Shown here: positions 1 through 8,893 of the stretch, one piece after another
How positions within the stretch are numbered: the first letter of the stretch is position 1
Layout of the letters: each line of letters starts with the position of its first letter
Origin: Promethearchaeota archaeon Loki_b31
GTDB lineage: Archaea > Asgardarchaeota > Lokiarchaeia > Sigyniarchaeales > SOKP01
Direction: 5' to 3'
Length of the DNA: 64,000 nt
NCBI GenBank assembly: GCA_005222975.1
Contig: NJBI01000006.1
Span: 38,698 to 102,697 of the forward strand
Program-made: the position numbers and the translations under genes
The notes under the pieces: model-generated
The model's database searches: none
What the model was told of the DNA's origin: nothing
Seen by the model: only the letters and a program-made list of their open reading frames with translations

Positions 1-1
1 C

Positions 2-145
2 TTCGGATACGAATTTTCTGGTTTTGATAAAGTACCTAAAAGTCTAGAAGAAGATTTAATTCTTGAAATTCGTAAGCGTAAAGGCATGCCTGATCATCTA
101 CCTAATACTTCAAGCTGGGATCGATTTATTTACAAGAAAACCTAA
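2..145 (+). CDS. C-terminal end of an elongation factor 2-like protein (partial)
   Basis: The window opens inside a reading frame that runs 47 codons to a TAA. The visible tail contains GFDKVPKSLEEDLILEIRKR followed by KGMP and ends in a tryptophan-containing WDRFIYKKT. The pattern of a helix ending in IRKRKG-P near the C-terminus is characteristic of archaeal and eukaryotic EF-2, the GTPase that translocates the ribosome. Only the end of domain V would be present, so the GTPase motifs cannot be checked. The identification is from the short tail alone and could also fit an EF-2 paralogue. It converges on the downstream small GTPase gene on the opposite strand. Confidence 0.5.
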   Translation, partial: FGYEFSGFDKVPKSLEEDLILEIRKRKGMPDHLPNTSSWDRFIYKKT

Positions 146-184
146 AATTTTTTATTATTTCTGTTTCTTTTATATTATTTTTAA

Positions 185-739
185 TTACATTTTAGCTCTT
201 AAATAAAGCTTCCTAACTAAAGCTTGAAACGCTTCAATTACACCTTGGCCTGTTAAGGCGCTATTTTTAAAATACCCAAGAAATCTATTATCGATTACAT
301 ATTTTCCAACATTATAATCTGAAGTTGCTTTGTCTTTATTCAATGATAAATCGTTTTCATCAATTAGATCGATCTTATTACCAAATAGTACAATTGGAAT
401 GTTTCCACAATGTTCTTTAAGTTCATTGAGCCATTTATCAACAAGATTAAAGCTTGTAGTTTGTTCTGAAGCGTGAGAAAAGACAATGATGGCACCACTA
501 CTTCCTGTATAAAACTTTTGACGCATTACATTAAAACTATCTTGACCTGCTATGTCCCAAATGAACAATTCGACTTTTTCACCATCGACATCTTCTTCAT
601 ATTTCGAAAACTGAGTCCCCAAAGTAGAGATATAACTTTTCTGAAATGAATCTGTAGTATACTTTTTAATTAACGATGTTTTCCCGACGGCCGGAGCACC
701 TATAATAATTATTTTAAATCCAAAAGCTTTTTCAGACAT
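185..739 (-). CDS. Ras/Rab-like small GTPase, first of a tandem pair
   Basis: A small GTPase of the Ras superfamily. Visible motifs are the P-loop GAPAVGKTSL near the N-terminus, switch II WDIAGQD, and the guanine-specificity motif FGNKIDL; a late SALTGQG matches the G5 SAK/SAL region. The track starts at 757, but the ATG at 739 (MSEKAFGFK) aligns with the start of the neighbouring paralogue and is preferred. There is no C-terminal CaaX cysteine, so prenylation is not indicated. The gene is separated by about 120 bases from a close paralogue on the same strand (878..1438), which indicates a recent tandem duplication. Such GTPases are abundant in Asgard archaea; the cellular process served is unknown. 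Confidence 0.9.
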   Translation of the reverse strand: MSEKAFGFKIIIIGAPAVGKTSLIKKYTTDSFQKSYISTLGTQFSKYEEDVDGEKVELFIWDIAGQDSFNVMRQKFYTGSSGAIIVFSHASEQTTSFNLVDKWLNELKEHCGNIPIVLFGNKIDLIDENDLSLNKDKATSDYNVGKYVIDNRFLGYFKNSALTGQGVIEAFQALVRKLYLRAKM

Positions 740-877
740 AATATTTTGTAAAATCATTTCTTGCTTTTTTAATTAGTAATAATTAAATTTTTTAAATCTT
801 CACAAAAAGATATATTATACGTTGCTTCAGTGTTCAAGAGTATAGATTTGTTGAATAAATAAATAAGGAAATTTAAA

Positions 878-1438
878 TTATATAGTAGTTTTAAAGTAAA
901 GGTCTCTAACTAACTTTTGAAATGCTTCAATAACACCTTGACCTGTTAAAGCGCTTGTTTTAAAATATCCTATGAAATTATGATCTTTCGAATATTTTCC
1001 AATGTTGAAATCAGAATTTACTTTATCCTCGTTTAGAGCTAAATCTTTCTCATCAATTAAATCGATCTTATTTCCAAATAATGCAATTGGAATATTTCCA
1101 CAATATTCATTAAGTTCTTTAAGCCATTTATCAATGTGATTAAAACTTGTTACTTCTTCTGGTGCGTGAGAAAACACAATAATTGCAGCACTACTTCCAT
1201 TATAAAACTTACTACGCATTGTTTCAAAAACATCTTGACCTGCAATATCCCATATGAATAACTTAATTTGGTTCCCTTCTATGATCTCTTCGTACTTTGA
1301 AAACTGAGCGCCCAGAGTGGCGATATAATCCTTTTGAAATGATCCAGTAGTATATTTTTTAACTAGAGTTGTTTTTCCAACTGAGGGATCTCCCACTACA
1401 GTTATCTTAAATTTATACTCTTTTTCTTCGTTTGACAT
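878..1438 (-). CDS. Ras/Rab-like small GTPase, second of a tandem pair
   Basis: A 186-residue Ras-superfamily GTPase closely related to the gene at 185..739. The P-loop GDPSVGKTTLVKKY, the DxxGQ motif WDIAGQD and the NKxD motif FGNKIDL are intact, so GTP binding and hydrolysis are expected. The two proteins share nearly the same switch regions and the phrase ALTGQGVIEAF near the C-terminus, differing mostly at the two ends and around the third helix. No lipidation motif is seen at the C-terminus. It is transcribed towards its paralogue and may share a transcript with it. Effectors and regulators are unknown. Confidence 0.9.
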   Translation of the reverse strand: MSNEEKEYKFKITVVGDPSVGKTTLVKKYTTGSFQKDYIATLGAQFSKYEEIIEGNQIKLFIWDIAGQDVFETMRSKFYNGSSAAIIVFSHAPEEVTSFNHIDKWLKELNEYCGNIPIALFGNKIDLIDEKDLALNEDKVNSDFNIGKYSKDHNFIGYFKTSALTGQGVIEAFQKLVRDLYFKTTI

Positions 1439-1600
1439 AATAATATGTGAAAAAATGTCTTTTTTTAATTATTATTAATAAAATGTTTCAAATTATTTTA
1501 CTTATATACATTTATACAAATCTTAACATTTAAAGAATTAAAGGTTATTATTAATATTATAGGTATTTTTAGAATTAATTAGATTAGATATGGTTGAAGG

Positions 1601-2518
1601 ATGACAGAAGATCGAGAAAATCAGAAAGAAGAAAAAAGTAATGATGATAAACAAGAGTCAACACAAGACCAAAATGATTTAGAAACCTATTTATCAGATA
1701 TGAAAAATCTCGAAACTGACTTTTCTGATTTGGAAGATCTAGACCTCGATGAATTAAAAGAAATGCAAGAAGCAATAGCAAAAGTTAAAGAACTTGAGTC
1801 CTTAGAAAATGAAGAAGCCATTGAAAAGGGAATATCAAAAGAACTTGAGTTAATTGGATCTGAGCTCCAAACAAATGAACGCGAAGATTACTTAGCACAA
1901 AAGGAAGCAATGATTAGCGATTTCTCTGATCTTGAAGAAATCGATTTTGATGAGCTTCAGGATATGCAAAAAGCTATAGAAGCAGTAAAACAAGAAGATA
2001 GCCAAGTAACTGGGGAAGATATACTCCAAACTCCCGTTAGTAGAGGTGTATCTTCAGAATTAGAAGAACGTATCAAACAAGAACTTATAGAGCGGAAAAA
2101 AGAAAAAGCAAAGGAAATAATAACTCCAGAAAAATTTTTAGAGCGTGCCAAGAATAAACGCGATAAAATTTGGTACCACTCTCTTTATTATTTAGTTTAT
2201 CAAGCAGAAGATAATATCGCGAGTAAGGCGTTGCTTTATGATACGCTGAAAGAAATTACGAGCAAAAGCCCCATTGATCCCATACCGGAAAACCAATTCT
2301 ATTTTGGACTAGGTTATATATTGAGACTGACTCTAAATGATAAGAAAGTTGTTAAATATATGAAAGGAGGTAAACTCAATATTAATATTGGAATAAAAGG
2401 CATCAGAGAAATTTTAGAAAAAGTTGGAGAACCTATCAGTACAAGGCCTATTCTAAAAGAAGAAGAAAAGAAAAAAATGTACACAAATTTTCTAAAAGAC
2501 GAATTTCTTGATATATAG
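1601..2518 (+). CDS. Acidic protein with two internal coiled-coil repeats, unknown function
   Basis: I do not recognise a family. The first 140 residues are strongly acidic and glutamine/glutamate-rich and contain two copies of a segment resembling DFSDLEDLDLDELKEMQEAI and DFSDLEEIDFDELQDMQKAI, about 65 residues apart. A basic stretch (ELIERKKEKAKEI) leads into a globular C-terminal domain of about 140 residues with a helical, hydrophobic pattern. There is no signal peptide and no membrane segment. The start ATG lies in ttgaaggATG, with a GAAGG sequence close upstream. It lies divergent to the small GTPase pair and 34 bases before an EngB-like GTPase on the same strand, so the two may be co-transcribed. 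The minus ORFs opposite it are shadows. Confidence 0.75.
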   Translation: MTEDRENQKEEKSNDDKQESTQDQNDLETYLSDMKNLETDFSDLEDLDLDELKEMQEAIAKVKELESLENEEAIEKGISKELELIGSELQTNEREDYLAQKEAMISDFSDLEEIDFDELQDMQKAIEAVKQEDSQVTGEDILQTPVSRGVSSELEERIKQELIERKKEKAKEIITPEKFLERAKNKRDKIWYHSLYYLVYQAEDNIASKALLYDTLKEITSKSPIDPIPENQFYFGLGYILRLTLNDKKVVKYMKGGKLNINIGIKGIREILEKVGEPISTRPILKEEEKKKMYTNFLKDEFLDI

Positions 2519-2552
2519 AATTCTTCAATAAAATAAATAATGGTTAACAGTC

Positions 2553-3182
2553 ATGGAAGATAAACCCTCTCTTTTAATTATTGGGAATAGTAATGTAGGA
2601 AAGAGCTCAATTACCAAACTTTTGCTTCCAAATCCGAGAAAGTTTAAAGGAAAAACGGGTAAACAACCAGGAAGCACTTTACTAATTAAGCCTATAAAAC
2701 TACCTCAAATGCCGTACGACATTTTAGATTTACCTGGTTTTGGTTATATGAAAAGTTCTAGCCGACGCAGAGAGGAACACATAAAGAAGCAATTAGTTAT
2801 TCACATCGAAAAGCATCATAACGAATACTTTTTTGGTTTAGTAATAATAAACATTTTAAGAATTGAAGATGAGTTAAAAAAATATCACTTTCAAAGTCAA
2901 GTTACAATTCCGTTAACATTTGAATTAATTAAATTTTTAAAAGAATTTGACATCCCTCTTTTGGTTATTTTGAATAAAATAGATAAAATCTCAGTTTTTG
3001 ATAAGAAGAGAATAATCTCCTTATTAATTAATACCGCTAAGGATTATGGACTAAATCTAATTAATGTAAACGAGAGAATCGATAACGATCGCTCTAAAAC
3101 TCCCTATTTAGAATTCTCTGCGTTAAAGAAAACAAATTTAGCCAAACTGAAACGCACTATAAATACACACCTAAAAAATTAA
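2553..3182 (+). CDS. EngB/YihA-like GTP-binding protein
   Basis: A TRAFAC-class GTPase related to EngB (YihA/YsxC). Motifs visible are the P-loop GNSNVGKSSI, a G2 threonine context (KQPGSTLLI), the G3 motif DLPGFGYM and the G4 motif LNKIDK. DLPGFGY after a PGxT switch is characteristic of the EngB family, whose bacterial members assist large ribosomal subunit assembly; archaeal members are less well characterised. At 209 residues it is of normal family length. It follows the acidic-repeat gene by 34 bases on the same strand. The 3' end faces the TYW1 gene with about 25 bases between stops. Confidence 0.85.
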   Translation: MEDKPSLLIIGNSNVGKSSITKLLLPNPRKFKGKTGKQPGSTLLIKPIKLPQMPYDILDLPGFGYMKSSSRRREEHIKKQLVIHIEKHHNEYFFGLVIINILRIEDELKKYHFQSQVTIPLTFELIKFLKEFDIPLLVILNKIDKISVFDKKRIISLLINTAKDYGLNLINVNERIDNDRSKTPYLEFSALKKTNLAKLKRTINTHLKN

Positions 3183-3206
3183 GTTTTAAAACTCTTTTAT
3201 GTGTTA

Positions 3207-4496
3207 TTATGGGGTTGTTATTTTTGGGTCTTTGTTTTTATCCCAATTTACGGCAAACAAAAAGTCCCTACTTGCCTTATTTGTGTATATTAAAGGAAAA
3301 TTTCCAATCTCTTCGAACTTTAGAGCTAATTCTTCTAAATATTCATATTCTGGGAAGTAATATTGAAGTTTTTTATCGCTTTTTAGCCTTTCGTTGATCA
3401 TGAGCGCTTTTGCTTGTAACGTAAATCCTTTTATTTCAAAAAAATTTGGATTAGCTTTATCAATTAATTTAATATAGTCCTTAATGTAATTTTCAGATAA
3501 ATTTAAGTTTTTTACAGCTGTTATTCTTACTAAGCTTCTACAAGATAAATTTTCAACTAAATCTAAGGTGTCTGATATTTTACTCCACCCATTTTTAATC
3601 ATAGAGCGGCAAACTTTTTTATACACCGTCTCGTTTGGTGCAGGTAAGGTTATATACAGTTGGGAAGGTAATGAATTTAAACTTTCAATCCTTTCTGGTA
3701 GTGTTCCGTTAGTTACAATAAATGAAGTCATATTACGATTCCGGAATTCTTCAACCAATCCGCCTATTTTGGGATATAATAGCGGTTCACCATCAAGGGA
3801 TATTGCTGCGTGATTTGGATTCATGGCTTCACCATGAACTTGCATTATCTCATCAGGAGTCGTTAATGCTAAATTGAATAACTTTACGATTTCATCTCGT
3901 GAATCAATACAGCATGAAATCTCTTTCTCGACTCTATAATTTTTCAATGTATCATCTATAGCCGTAATAAATTTTTGATTTTTTAGTAAATTAACAGCGC
4001 GGTCAACCTTGTTTTTACTTACATGAAGGTTTCTGGAAAGTGAATTTATATTATGATTTTCATCATTCGATAACATAAAATTGAGCATGTCCACCATAAT
4101 TTCGTAATTTTCAAGATATCTTCTTAATGGCAAATGATTTTTTATAATATCACGCTGGTGACGGATCATTTCATCAACTAGATCTTTTGGCTCGTCCGGC
4201 TCAACAATAAATTCATCGCCCAAACTTCCTAATTCAATATCTCTCCAACAGAATACGCATTGATGGTTGCAGAAAGGCATAGAAGGAGTATTTTGTAAAC
4301 ATCTGTGGCTTTGAATTCCAAAAACTCCTTTATAACAATTTCGATTATCTCTACCTGTTAATAATTTTTGTTCTAACCAATGACAAGGTTTAATTGCAGT
4401 GTGCTTATTCCTACCTATTATGCGATATGTCGTTTTTGTGTATTTTTCAACAAAATCGTTTGTAATTTTATTATTAACAATGTATTGATTTTTCAT
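3207..4496 (-). CDS. taw1: tRNA 4-demethylwyosine synthase (TYW1/Taw1) with an inserted helix-turn-helix-like segment
   Basis: A radical SAM enzyme of wybutosine biosynthesis, expected to convert N1-methylguanosine-37 of tRNA-Phe to 4-demethylwyosine using pyruvate. The radical SAM cluster motif is PFCNHQCVFCWRD (Cys 76, 80, 83). Upstream cysteines in PCHW, NCYKG and SHRC fit the second iron-sulfur cluster of archaeal Taw1. Further family signatures are HAAISLDGEPLLYP and FIVTNGTLPE. The protein is 429 residues, clearly longer than the usual archaeal enzyme of roughly 310-350. The excess is a segment at about residues 130-215, between the radical SAM core and the EAMNPNHA motif, which contains NINSLSRNLHVSKNKVDRAV, a helix-turn-helix-like pattern. 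The remaining core looks complete. Confidence 0.92.
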   Translation of the reverse strand: MKNQYIVNNKITNDFVEKYTKTTYRIIGRNKHTAIKPCHWLEQKLLTGRDNRNCYKGVFGIQSHRCLQNTPSMPFCNHQCVFCWRDIELGSLGDEFIVEPDEPKDLVDEMIRHQRDIIKNHLPLRRYLENYEIMVDMLNFMLSNDENHNINSLSRNLHVSKNKVDRAVNLLKNQKFITAIDDTLKNYRVEKEISCCIDSRDEIVKLFNLALTTPDEIMQVHGEAMNPNHAAISLDGEPLLYPKIGGLVEEFRNRNMTSFIVTNGTLPERIESLNSLPSQLYITLPAPNETVYKKVCRSMIKNGWSKISDTLDLVENLSCRSLVRITAVKNLNLSENYIKDYIKLIDKANPNFFEIKGFTLQAKALMINERLKSDKKLQYYFPEYEYLEELALKFEEIGNFPLIYTNKASRDFLFAVNWDKNKDPKITTP

Positions 4497-4663
4497 ATCA
4501 GAGTGCCACTATTTTTTCTTCGTATTCTAGTAGTTTATAATTATAGGTAAATGTATTTACTTAAGATATTAAAAATTATTATTTAAAAATATAAGTAGCT
4601 TAGTAATTAGCAAGCGACTTATAAAATATAATTGAAAACGGATTAAAATTTTTTCGAACTAAA

Positions 4664-5542
4664 ATGTTAAATAAAATAAAAAGCCAAATGCTTAATTTGG
4701 GGTTGAAATTTATCAGCGTTGACGACAAGATAGTGAGAATGATATTAGAAACTAGCTCTTCAAACATTAATGAGATTGTTATAATGCCCGCAGTTAAGAT
4801 AGTAATGAAAAAGTTAGTTAATAAGTTACAAAATAAGATCGTTCATGGTAAAGTTTACAATGGAATATTAAACGGAATTAGAGTAAGTTTAATTCGTTCT
4901 CAAGTAGGATGTCCAAACGCAGCACTTACAATAGAAAGTTTGAAACGTTCTAAAGCAAAAGTAATTGTTAGAGTGGATTTTTGTGGAGGTATTTATGGAG
5001 AGAACACCGATATTGATATTGGCGATGTTGTGGTTCCAAAATTGGCTTACTGCGATGATGGAACGACCCCTCAATATATTAGAGCTAATCAGGCGTTATT
5101 AAATCAACTAGAATCAATAAGTAATCCTTTATCAACTGTTCAAAATGTAATTGCAGGAAATCACACTATTTTTATTTCAAAACCAAATGAAATTTTAAAG
5201 GATTTATTAATCAAAGAAGCTCGTGCTTTTAATCCTGAAAAAGCAAAAGAAGTACTTCTTTGGACGATAGATGCGTTATTTTGTGAAACATTTGATTTTA
5301 TACGAGCATTAAAAGCAATCAATATCAAAGCAATCGATATGGAATCTTCGGTTTTATTTTTGTTAGGTCAACTCTATAACTTAAAAACAGCTTCAATTCT
5401 TTCAGTATCTGATTTACCAGGCCATCCTCAGTTTGATCTACTTAATTCAAACGAAATCCATCCTGATATGGAGGTGGGGGTTGATAACGCAATTAAAATT
5501 TTAATAAAAACCCTTCCAAAAATACAACACACTTTAGTTTAA
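4664..5542 (+). CDS. Nucleoside phosphorylase (PNP/UDP family)
   Basis: A purine/uridine phosphorylase-family protein that would cleave a nucleoside with phosphate in salvage. Family signatures are the GCPNAALTIESLKRSKA region, VDFCGGIYG near the phosphate/nucleoside site, and the late ribose-binding stretch IKAIDMESSVLFLLGQL, in which the Met-Glu pair normally contacts the ribose. The length of 292 residues is slightly above usual owing to a longer N-terminus. Substrate choice (uridine or purine) cannot be read safely. The gene faces the regulator at 5549 tail to tail, and the minus ORF inside it is a shadow. Confidence 0.85.
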   Translation: MLNKIKSQMLNLGLKFISVDDKIVRMILETSSSNINEIVIMPAVKIVMKKLVNKLQNKIVHGKVYNGILNGIRVSLIRSQVGCPNAALTIESLKRSKAKVIVRVDFCGGIYGENTDIDIGDVVVPKLAYCDDGTTPQYIRANQALLNQLESISNPLSTVQNVIAGNHTIFISKPNEILKDLLIKEARAFNPEKAKEVLLWTIDALFCETFDFIRALKAINIKAIDMESSVLFLLGQLYNLKTASILSVSDLPGHPQFDLLNSNEIHPDMEVGVDNAIKILIKTLPKIQHTLV

Positions 5543-5548
5543 ACAAAG

Positions 5549-6451
5549 TCATAAACCTTGTAATAATTTAGAAAAGTTAGGTTCTTTGAAAAACTCGTTA
5601 AACTTTTTGAGTAGTTCAATATTAACCAAATGTATTTTTTGATTTTGTTTATTCTTAATAGACTTTATTAAATCCAAATCTTTTAACTTTTTCATGTGAT
5701 ATTGAATTGTTCCAGAATAAACATCAAGATTTTCTCCTATTTTTGAAATGGCAATGCTCTCATCTTTAAAAATTGCCTCAATTAATTTTTGGATTAAGGG
5801 GTTTGAAAATATCACCTTATACTTATCGTAATCCTCGGGAACATCAACCAAGAAATAATGCAATGATTTTCCTATTTTTTTTGATCTAATAAGTTTAAAT
5901 CGTTCTAAAGTCATTATATGTTTCAAAAATGGCGTTCTTGTAATGTTTAATTCTTTTTCGATTTTTTCGTTCCTTGCGTGAATACCCGGATTTTCTTTAA
6001 TGAAGTTAAGAATTTTTGATAGTTTCTCGTTGTTTAGAATTTCTAACTTGGTTCTTCTTTCGTTGGTTACAATCCAACTCTTTTCTTCTAAACTTCTAAT
6101 GGCCAAAAATATTTCTTCTTTGCTATAACCTTTCTTATACGCAAGTTTTGCTATGCTCTTTGCGTATAACTTTTCAATTATGGGAAATTTCTGAAATTCT
6201 GCTTCAGAAGCGACTTCGATATCAAAAGCAGCGTCGTATCTTTTTAATTTTAAAATTGTTTCAGCTATTTTTAAAACATCCTTCTCTACTTCAGTTAATT
6301 CCTCAATTAACTTTCCTTGTTCTGCTATTTTTGGTTTTTTTACTGTTTTAACCTCTTGTAAAGGAGCGAAATTTAAACGCCTAAATGAACTTGCTTCTAA
6401 CTCTTTCATTTTTCTGTTTTCTCTAGTTTCTCTTCTTTTTTCAAGCGACAT
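5549..6451 (-). CDS. Winged-helix transcriptional regulator (ArsR-like C-terminal domain)
   Basis: A 300-residue DNA-binding protein with more than one winged-helix unit. The C-terminal part has FKDESIAISKIGENLDVYSG followed by TIQYHMKKLKDLDLI, the classic ArsR/MarR-like pattern of a recognition helix followed by a wing. A second unit precedes it (NPGIHARNEKIEKELNITRT then a KHIMTLERFKLI helix). The N-terminal 80 residues are charged and probably extended. There is no ligand domain that I recognise and no membrane segment. The stop codon lies only 6 bases from that of the nucleoside phosphorylase on the other strand. It follows the membrane zinc-ribbon gene's opposite side and may belong to the minus-strand group 5549-9967. 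Confidence 0.75.
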   Translation of the reverse strand: MSLEKRRETRENRKMKELEASSFRRLNFAPLQEVKTVKKPKIAEQGKLIEELTEVEKDVLKIAETILKLKRYDAAFDIEVASEAEFQKFPIIEKLYAKSIAKLAYKKGYSKEEIFLAIRSLEEKSWIVTNERRTKLEILNNEKLSKILNFIKENPGIHARNEKIEKELNITRTPFLKHIMTLERFKLIRSKKIGKSLHYFLVDVPEDYDKYKVIFSNPLIQKLIEAIFKDESIAISKIGENLDVYSGTIQYHMKKLKDLDLIKSIKNKQNQKIHLVNIELLKKFNEFFKEPNFSKLLQGL

Positions 6452-6477
6452 TTTTTAAGAAAGTCTTTTTTTTATTA

Positions 6478-8046
6478 TTAGGCGTTTTTCTCTAAATATA
6501 CGACAAATTCTATTTGTTCCTCGCTATCCAAATATTTCAGTTCTTCCACTATTTTATCGTAATACTGTGGTTTAACATTTTGAAGCTTGCGTATTCTCTC
6601 TATCAATTTCTCTGGAATGGTCTCGTATAATTTTCTCAACGCTCCGATGTACTTCAGTTGTTCCTCCGCAGCTAAGAAAGCTAATTCTTTTAATATTTCT
6701 TTTCGTTGTTTTTTAGGTATATCAAGTTCTAATATCTGTTTTCTCAAATCTTTGGAGATGATGTTAAATATTTTTGAAAAGTACTCCTTTACTACCTTTC
6801 TATCCTTCTCGTTCTTAACTGGTAAAAGCGACTCGTGAAGTCTTAATTTAATTTCTTTCTCTTTCTTTTTTATTTCTTTAAATTTGGGAGGTTTTTCTTC
6901 TTCTTTATATTCCTCCTCGATAACTTTAATTTCTTCCTCTTCTTCTAACGGAAGCTCTTTTTCAGTACTAATTGTCTGAAATTTCGGTTCTGGGGGTATT
7001 TTATCTTGTTCTACCAATTTTAACTCTTCTTTTTTAACAATTGCTTCTATTTGCTCCACTTTCTGAACTGGAATGATTTCAATTTCTTTTCCTTTTAATC
7101 TAGGTTTTTCAATTAAATCGATTGGTTTTCCTACAAAAAGTAAAAATATTAAAATAGACTTTATCAAAATAAAGATCCCTATATTCAAAAAAGCTGTACC
7201 TATTGCTCCTAAAATGAATGTTCGAAGCGCATCACGACCTGTAAACTCTCGCTTCTTGTGAATTTTAGCTCTTGACTTTGAATCTATTATCAAGACGCTA
7301 ATAGGTATTACAAGAAATAAAAATATTGCAATGTAAGTATCCATGAAAAATATTCCTTCATGGAGTCTAAAAAAGTAAATATTAATAAGCCCAGAGAATG
7401 TTCCATAAAGCACAAGTAATACGATTACGAAACCTGCTTTTGCTGAAAAATTGTTTATTGAATTTTTTAGTTTAAGACCAAAATTATACGCTTTATGATT
7501 GTTGCTTTCATGGTTTATAATTGAGTATATAAAAATCAATATCCCTTTAATCAAAAGTATTGCACCAGTGCCGTAAATAAAACAACCTAAGATTCCATAA
7601 CAAATCGCATCTAGGGCAATGTCGTCGTAACTATCAGATTTAATTTTTGGGGAAATATACTTTGAGTCATATAGGATAATTAATACGCCACTACCTACAA
7701 TTAAATAAGAACTAATTAAATGATTAATTCCACTAGGTATAAATATTAAATTTAAAATTATAACTAAGATTAATAAGATAGCGATTGGAATACAATCAAA
7801 TTTATTTAATTTTTTTATTGCTTTATCAAGTTTAGATTTTTTCTTGTCCCTAATTGAAGACTTGGAACGTAAAAGAATCGATTTTTCTGATTTTTTTACA
7901 GAAGCTTGTTTAAATATTATTCCCGCCAAAGAGAAAGGCGTTCCACACATTTCACAGTAAACCTGTACTTTATTTTCTATAAGTTCAGATAACTCCTTTG
8001 GAAAACCATAATTACAAGAACGGCAAACATATAGCGTTTTATCCAT
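6478..8046 (-). CDS. Polytopic membrane protein with N-terminal zinc ribbon and C-terminal helical domain
   Basis: Function not recognised. The first 40 residues hold CRSCNYGF and, about 20 residues later, CEMCGTPF, two CxxC pairs that would make a zinc ribbon facing the cytoplasm. Residues about 80-325 contain several hydrophobic segments arranged in a probable duplicated membrane unit (for example the IPIAILLILVIILNLIFI, GSGVLIILYDS, GFVIVLLVLYG and IAIFLFLVIPISVLII regions). A Lys/Glu-rich linker follows, and then about 130 residues of amphipathic helices ending in EEQIEFVVYLEKNA. The overall plan of zinc ribbon, membrane unit and cytoplasmic helical domain suggests a membrane adaptor or scaffold, which is inference. 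It is 27 bases upstream of the winged-helix gene in the same direction. Confidence 0.7.
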   Translation of the reverse strand: MDKTLYVCRSCNYGFPKELSELIENKVQVYCEMCGTPFSLAGIIFKQASVKKSEKSILLRSKSSIRDKKKSKLDKAIKKLNKFDCIPIAILLILVIILNLIFIPSGINHLISSYLIVGSGVLIILYDSKYISPKIKSDSYDDIALDAICYGILGCFIYGTGAILLIKGILIFIYSIINHESNNHKAYNFGLKLKNSINNFSAKAGFVIVLLVLYGTFSGLINIYFFRLHEGIFFMDTYIAIFLFLVIPISVLIIDSKSRAKIHKKREFTGRDALRTFILGAIGTAFLNIGIFILIKSILIFLLFVGKPIDLIEKPRLKGKEIEIIPVQKVEQIEAIVKKEELKLVEQDKIPPEPKFQTISTEKELPLEEEEEIKVIEEEYKEEEKPPKFKEIKKKEKEIKLRLHESLLPVKNEKDRKVVKEYFSKIFNIISKDLRKQILELDIPKKQRKEILKELAFLAAEEQLKYIGALRKLYETIPEKLIERIRKLQNVKPQYYDKIVEELKYLDSEEQIEFVVYLEKNA

Positions 8047-8365
8047 TTAACTTCACACTTATATATTTAATAATTTTATTTAATTTTTTTAATTTTTGAA
8101 AAATAATTAATTTATTTTTCCAATCTTTAGTAAATAAACATTTCCCAATGTCGAAAAAGTGGTATATTTAACGCAGAACTTCCGATTAACATAACAGACT
8201 AACGCTCTGTGTAGCCACATTGTTAATACCTAATTATAATTGAAAAATAAATAGTTAATTTATAGAAGTAAGAATGTGAATATAAAAAAATTGGAGTCCA
8301 GTTTTTAAAAAATTCTTTCAAAATATAGAAACTTTCAGTTCTTCTAAATAACTTTGTAAAATTAA
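8047..8365. other. Gene-free stretch of about 320 bases
   Basis: No convincing ORF or tRNA. It is AT-rich at both ends with a less AT-rich centre around 8185-8240. The centre contains a short hairpin-capable sequence ACAGActaacgcTCTGT near 8201. It could carry the promoter of the zinc-ribbon membrane protein and the 3' end of the hydrolase transcript, but no box stands out. Confidence 0.3.
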
Positions 8366-8866
8366 TTATGAAATTAAATATATCCAATCTAATTCTTTTA
8401 CTGTTTTATGAAGTTTATGATCGTCTTTCGTTGAATTATATTCTATATTAGTAAATAATTTATAAGCTTGTTCGCGAGATGTTTTAAGTCGTACTACATC
8501 GTCATTTTTACCGTGATAAGCTATAACAGGCACATCCACCGGATTGTATTTTTCTAAATCTAACACTGATGGCTCTAGATATGGTGCTAATAATATCAAT
8601 CTTTTAACCTTTTTAGGGTTTTGAAGCGTATATAATGCACCCATTAGACCTCCAAAACTTGAACCTATTAATACCCATAAGTCCTTTTCTCTTAAAATTG
8701 ATTTTAACTGAGCCATTCTCTTTTCAAGAAGGTCGTTAATTGATTTTTTTTGGTCAAACTCAATAAAATCAGGAGTAAGAATTTCTGGAATTAATTTTTT
8801 TAAATACACTCCTTTAAAACCCTTGCCCGAACTTTCAAGACCGTGTATGAAAATAATATTTTTCAT
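8366..8866 (-). CDS. Small alpha/beta hydrolase (YqiA-like esterase)
   Basis: A compact 166-residue alpha/beta hydrolase. It begins with IFIHGLESSGKG, the usual His-Gly oxyanion strand, has the nucleophile elbow IGSSFGGLMG, then an acid-bearing HGKNDDVV and a late catalytic histidine in DDHKLH, so the Ser-Asp-His triad is complete. The minimal size and the HGLESSGKG start resemble the YqiA/UPF0227 type of esterase acting on small acyl esters or thioesters. The substrate is not known. It is followed upstream by the DUF2085 membrane gene, 27 bases away on the same strand. Confidence 0.8.
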   Translation of the reverse strand: MKNIIFIHGLESSGKGFKGVYLKKLIPEILTPDFIEFDQKKSINDLLEKRMAQLKSILREKDLWVLIGSSFGGLMGALYTLQNPKKVKRLILLAPYLEPSVLDLEKYNPVDVPVIAYHGKNDDVVRLKTSREQAYKLFTNIEYNSTKDDHKLHKTVKELDWIYLIS

Positions 8867-8893
8867 TTTATTAATTTAGTAGAAATAATTTTC

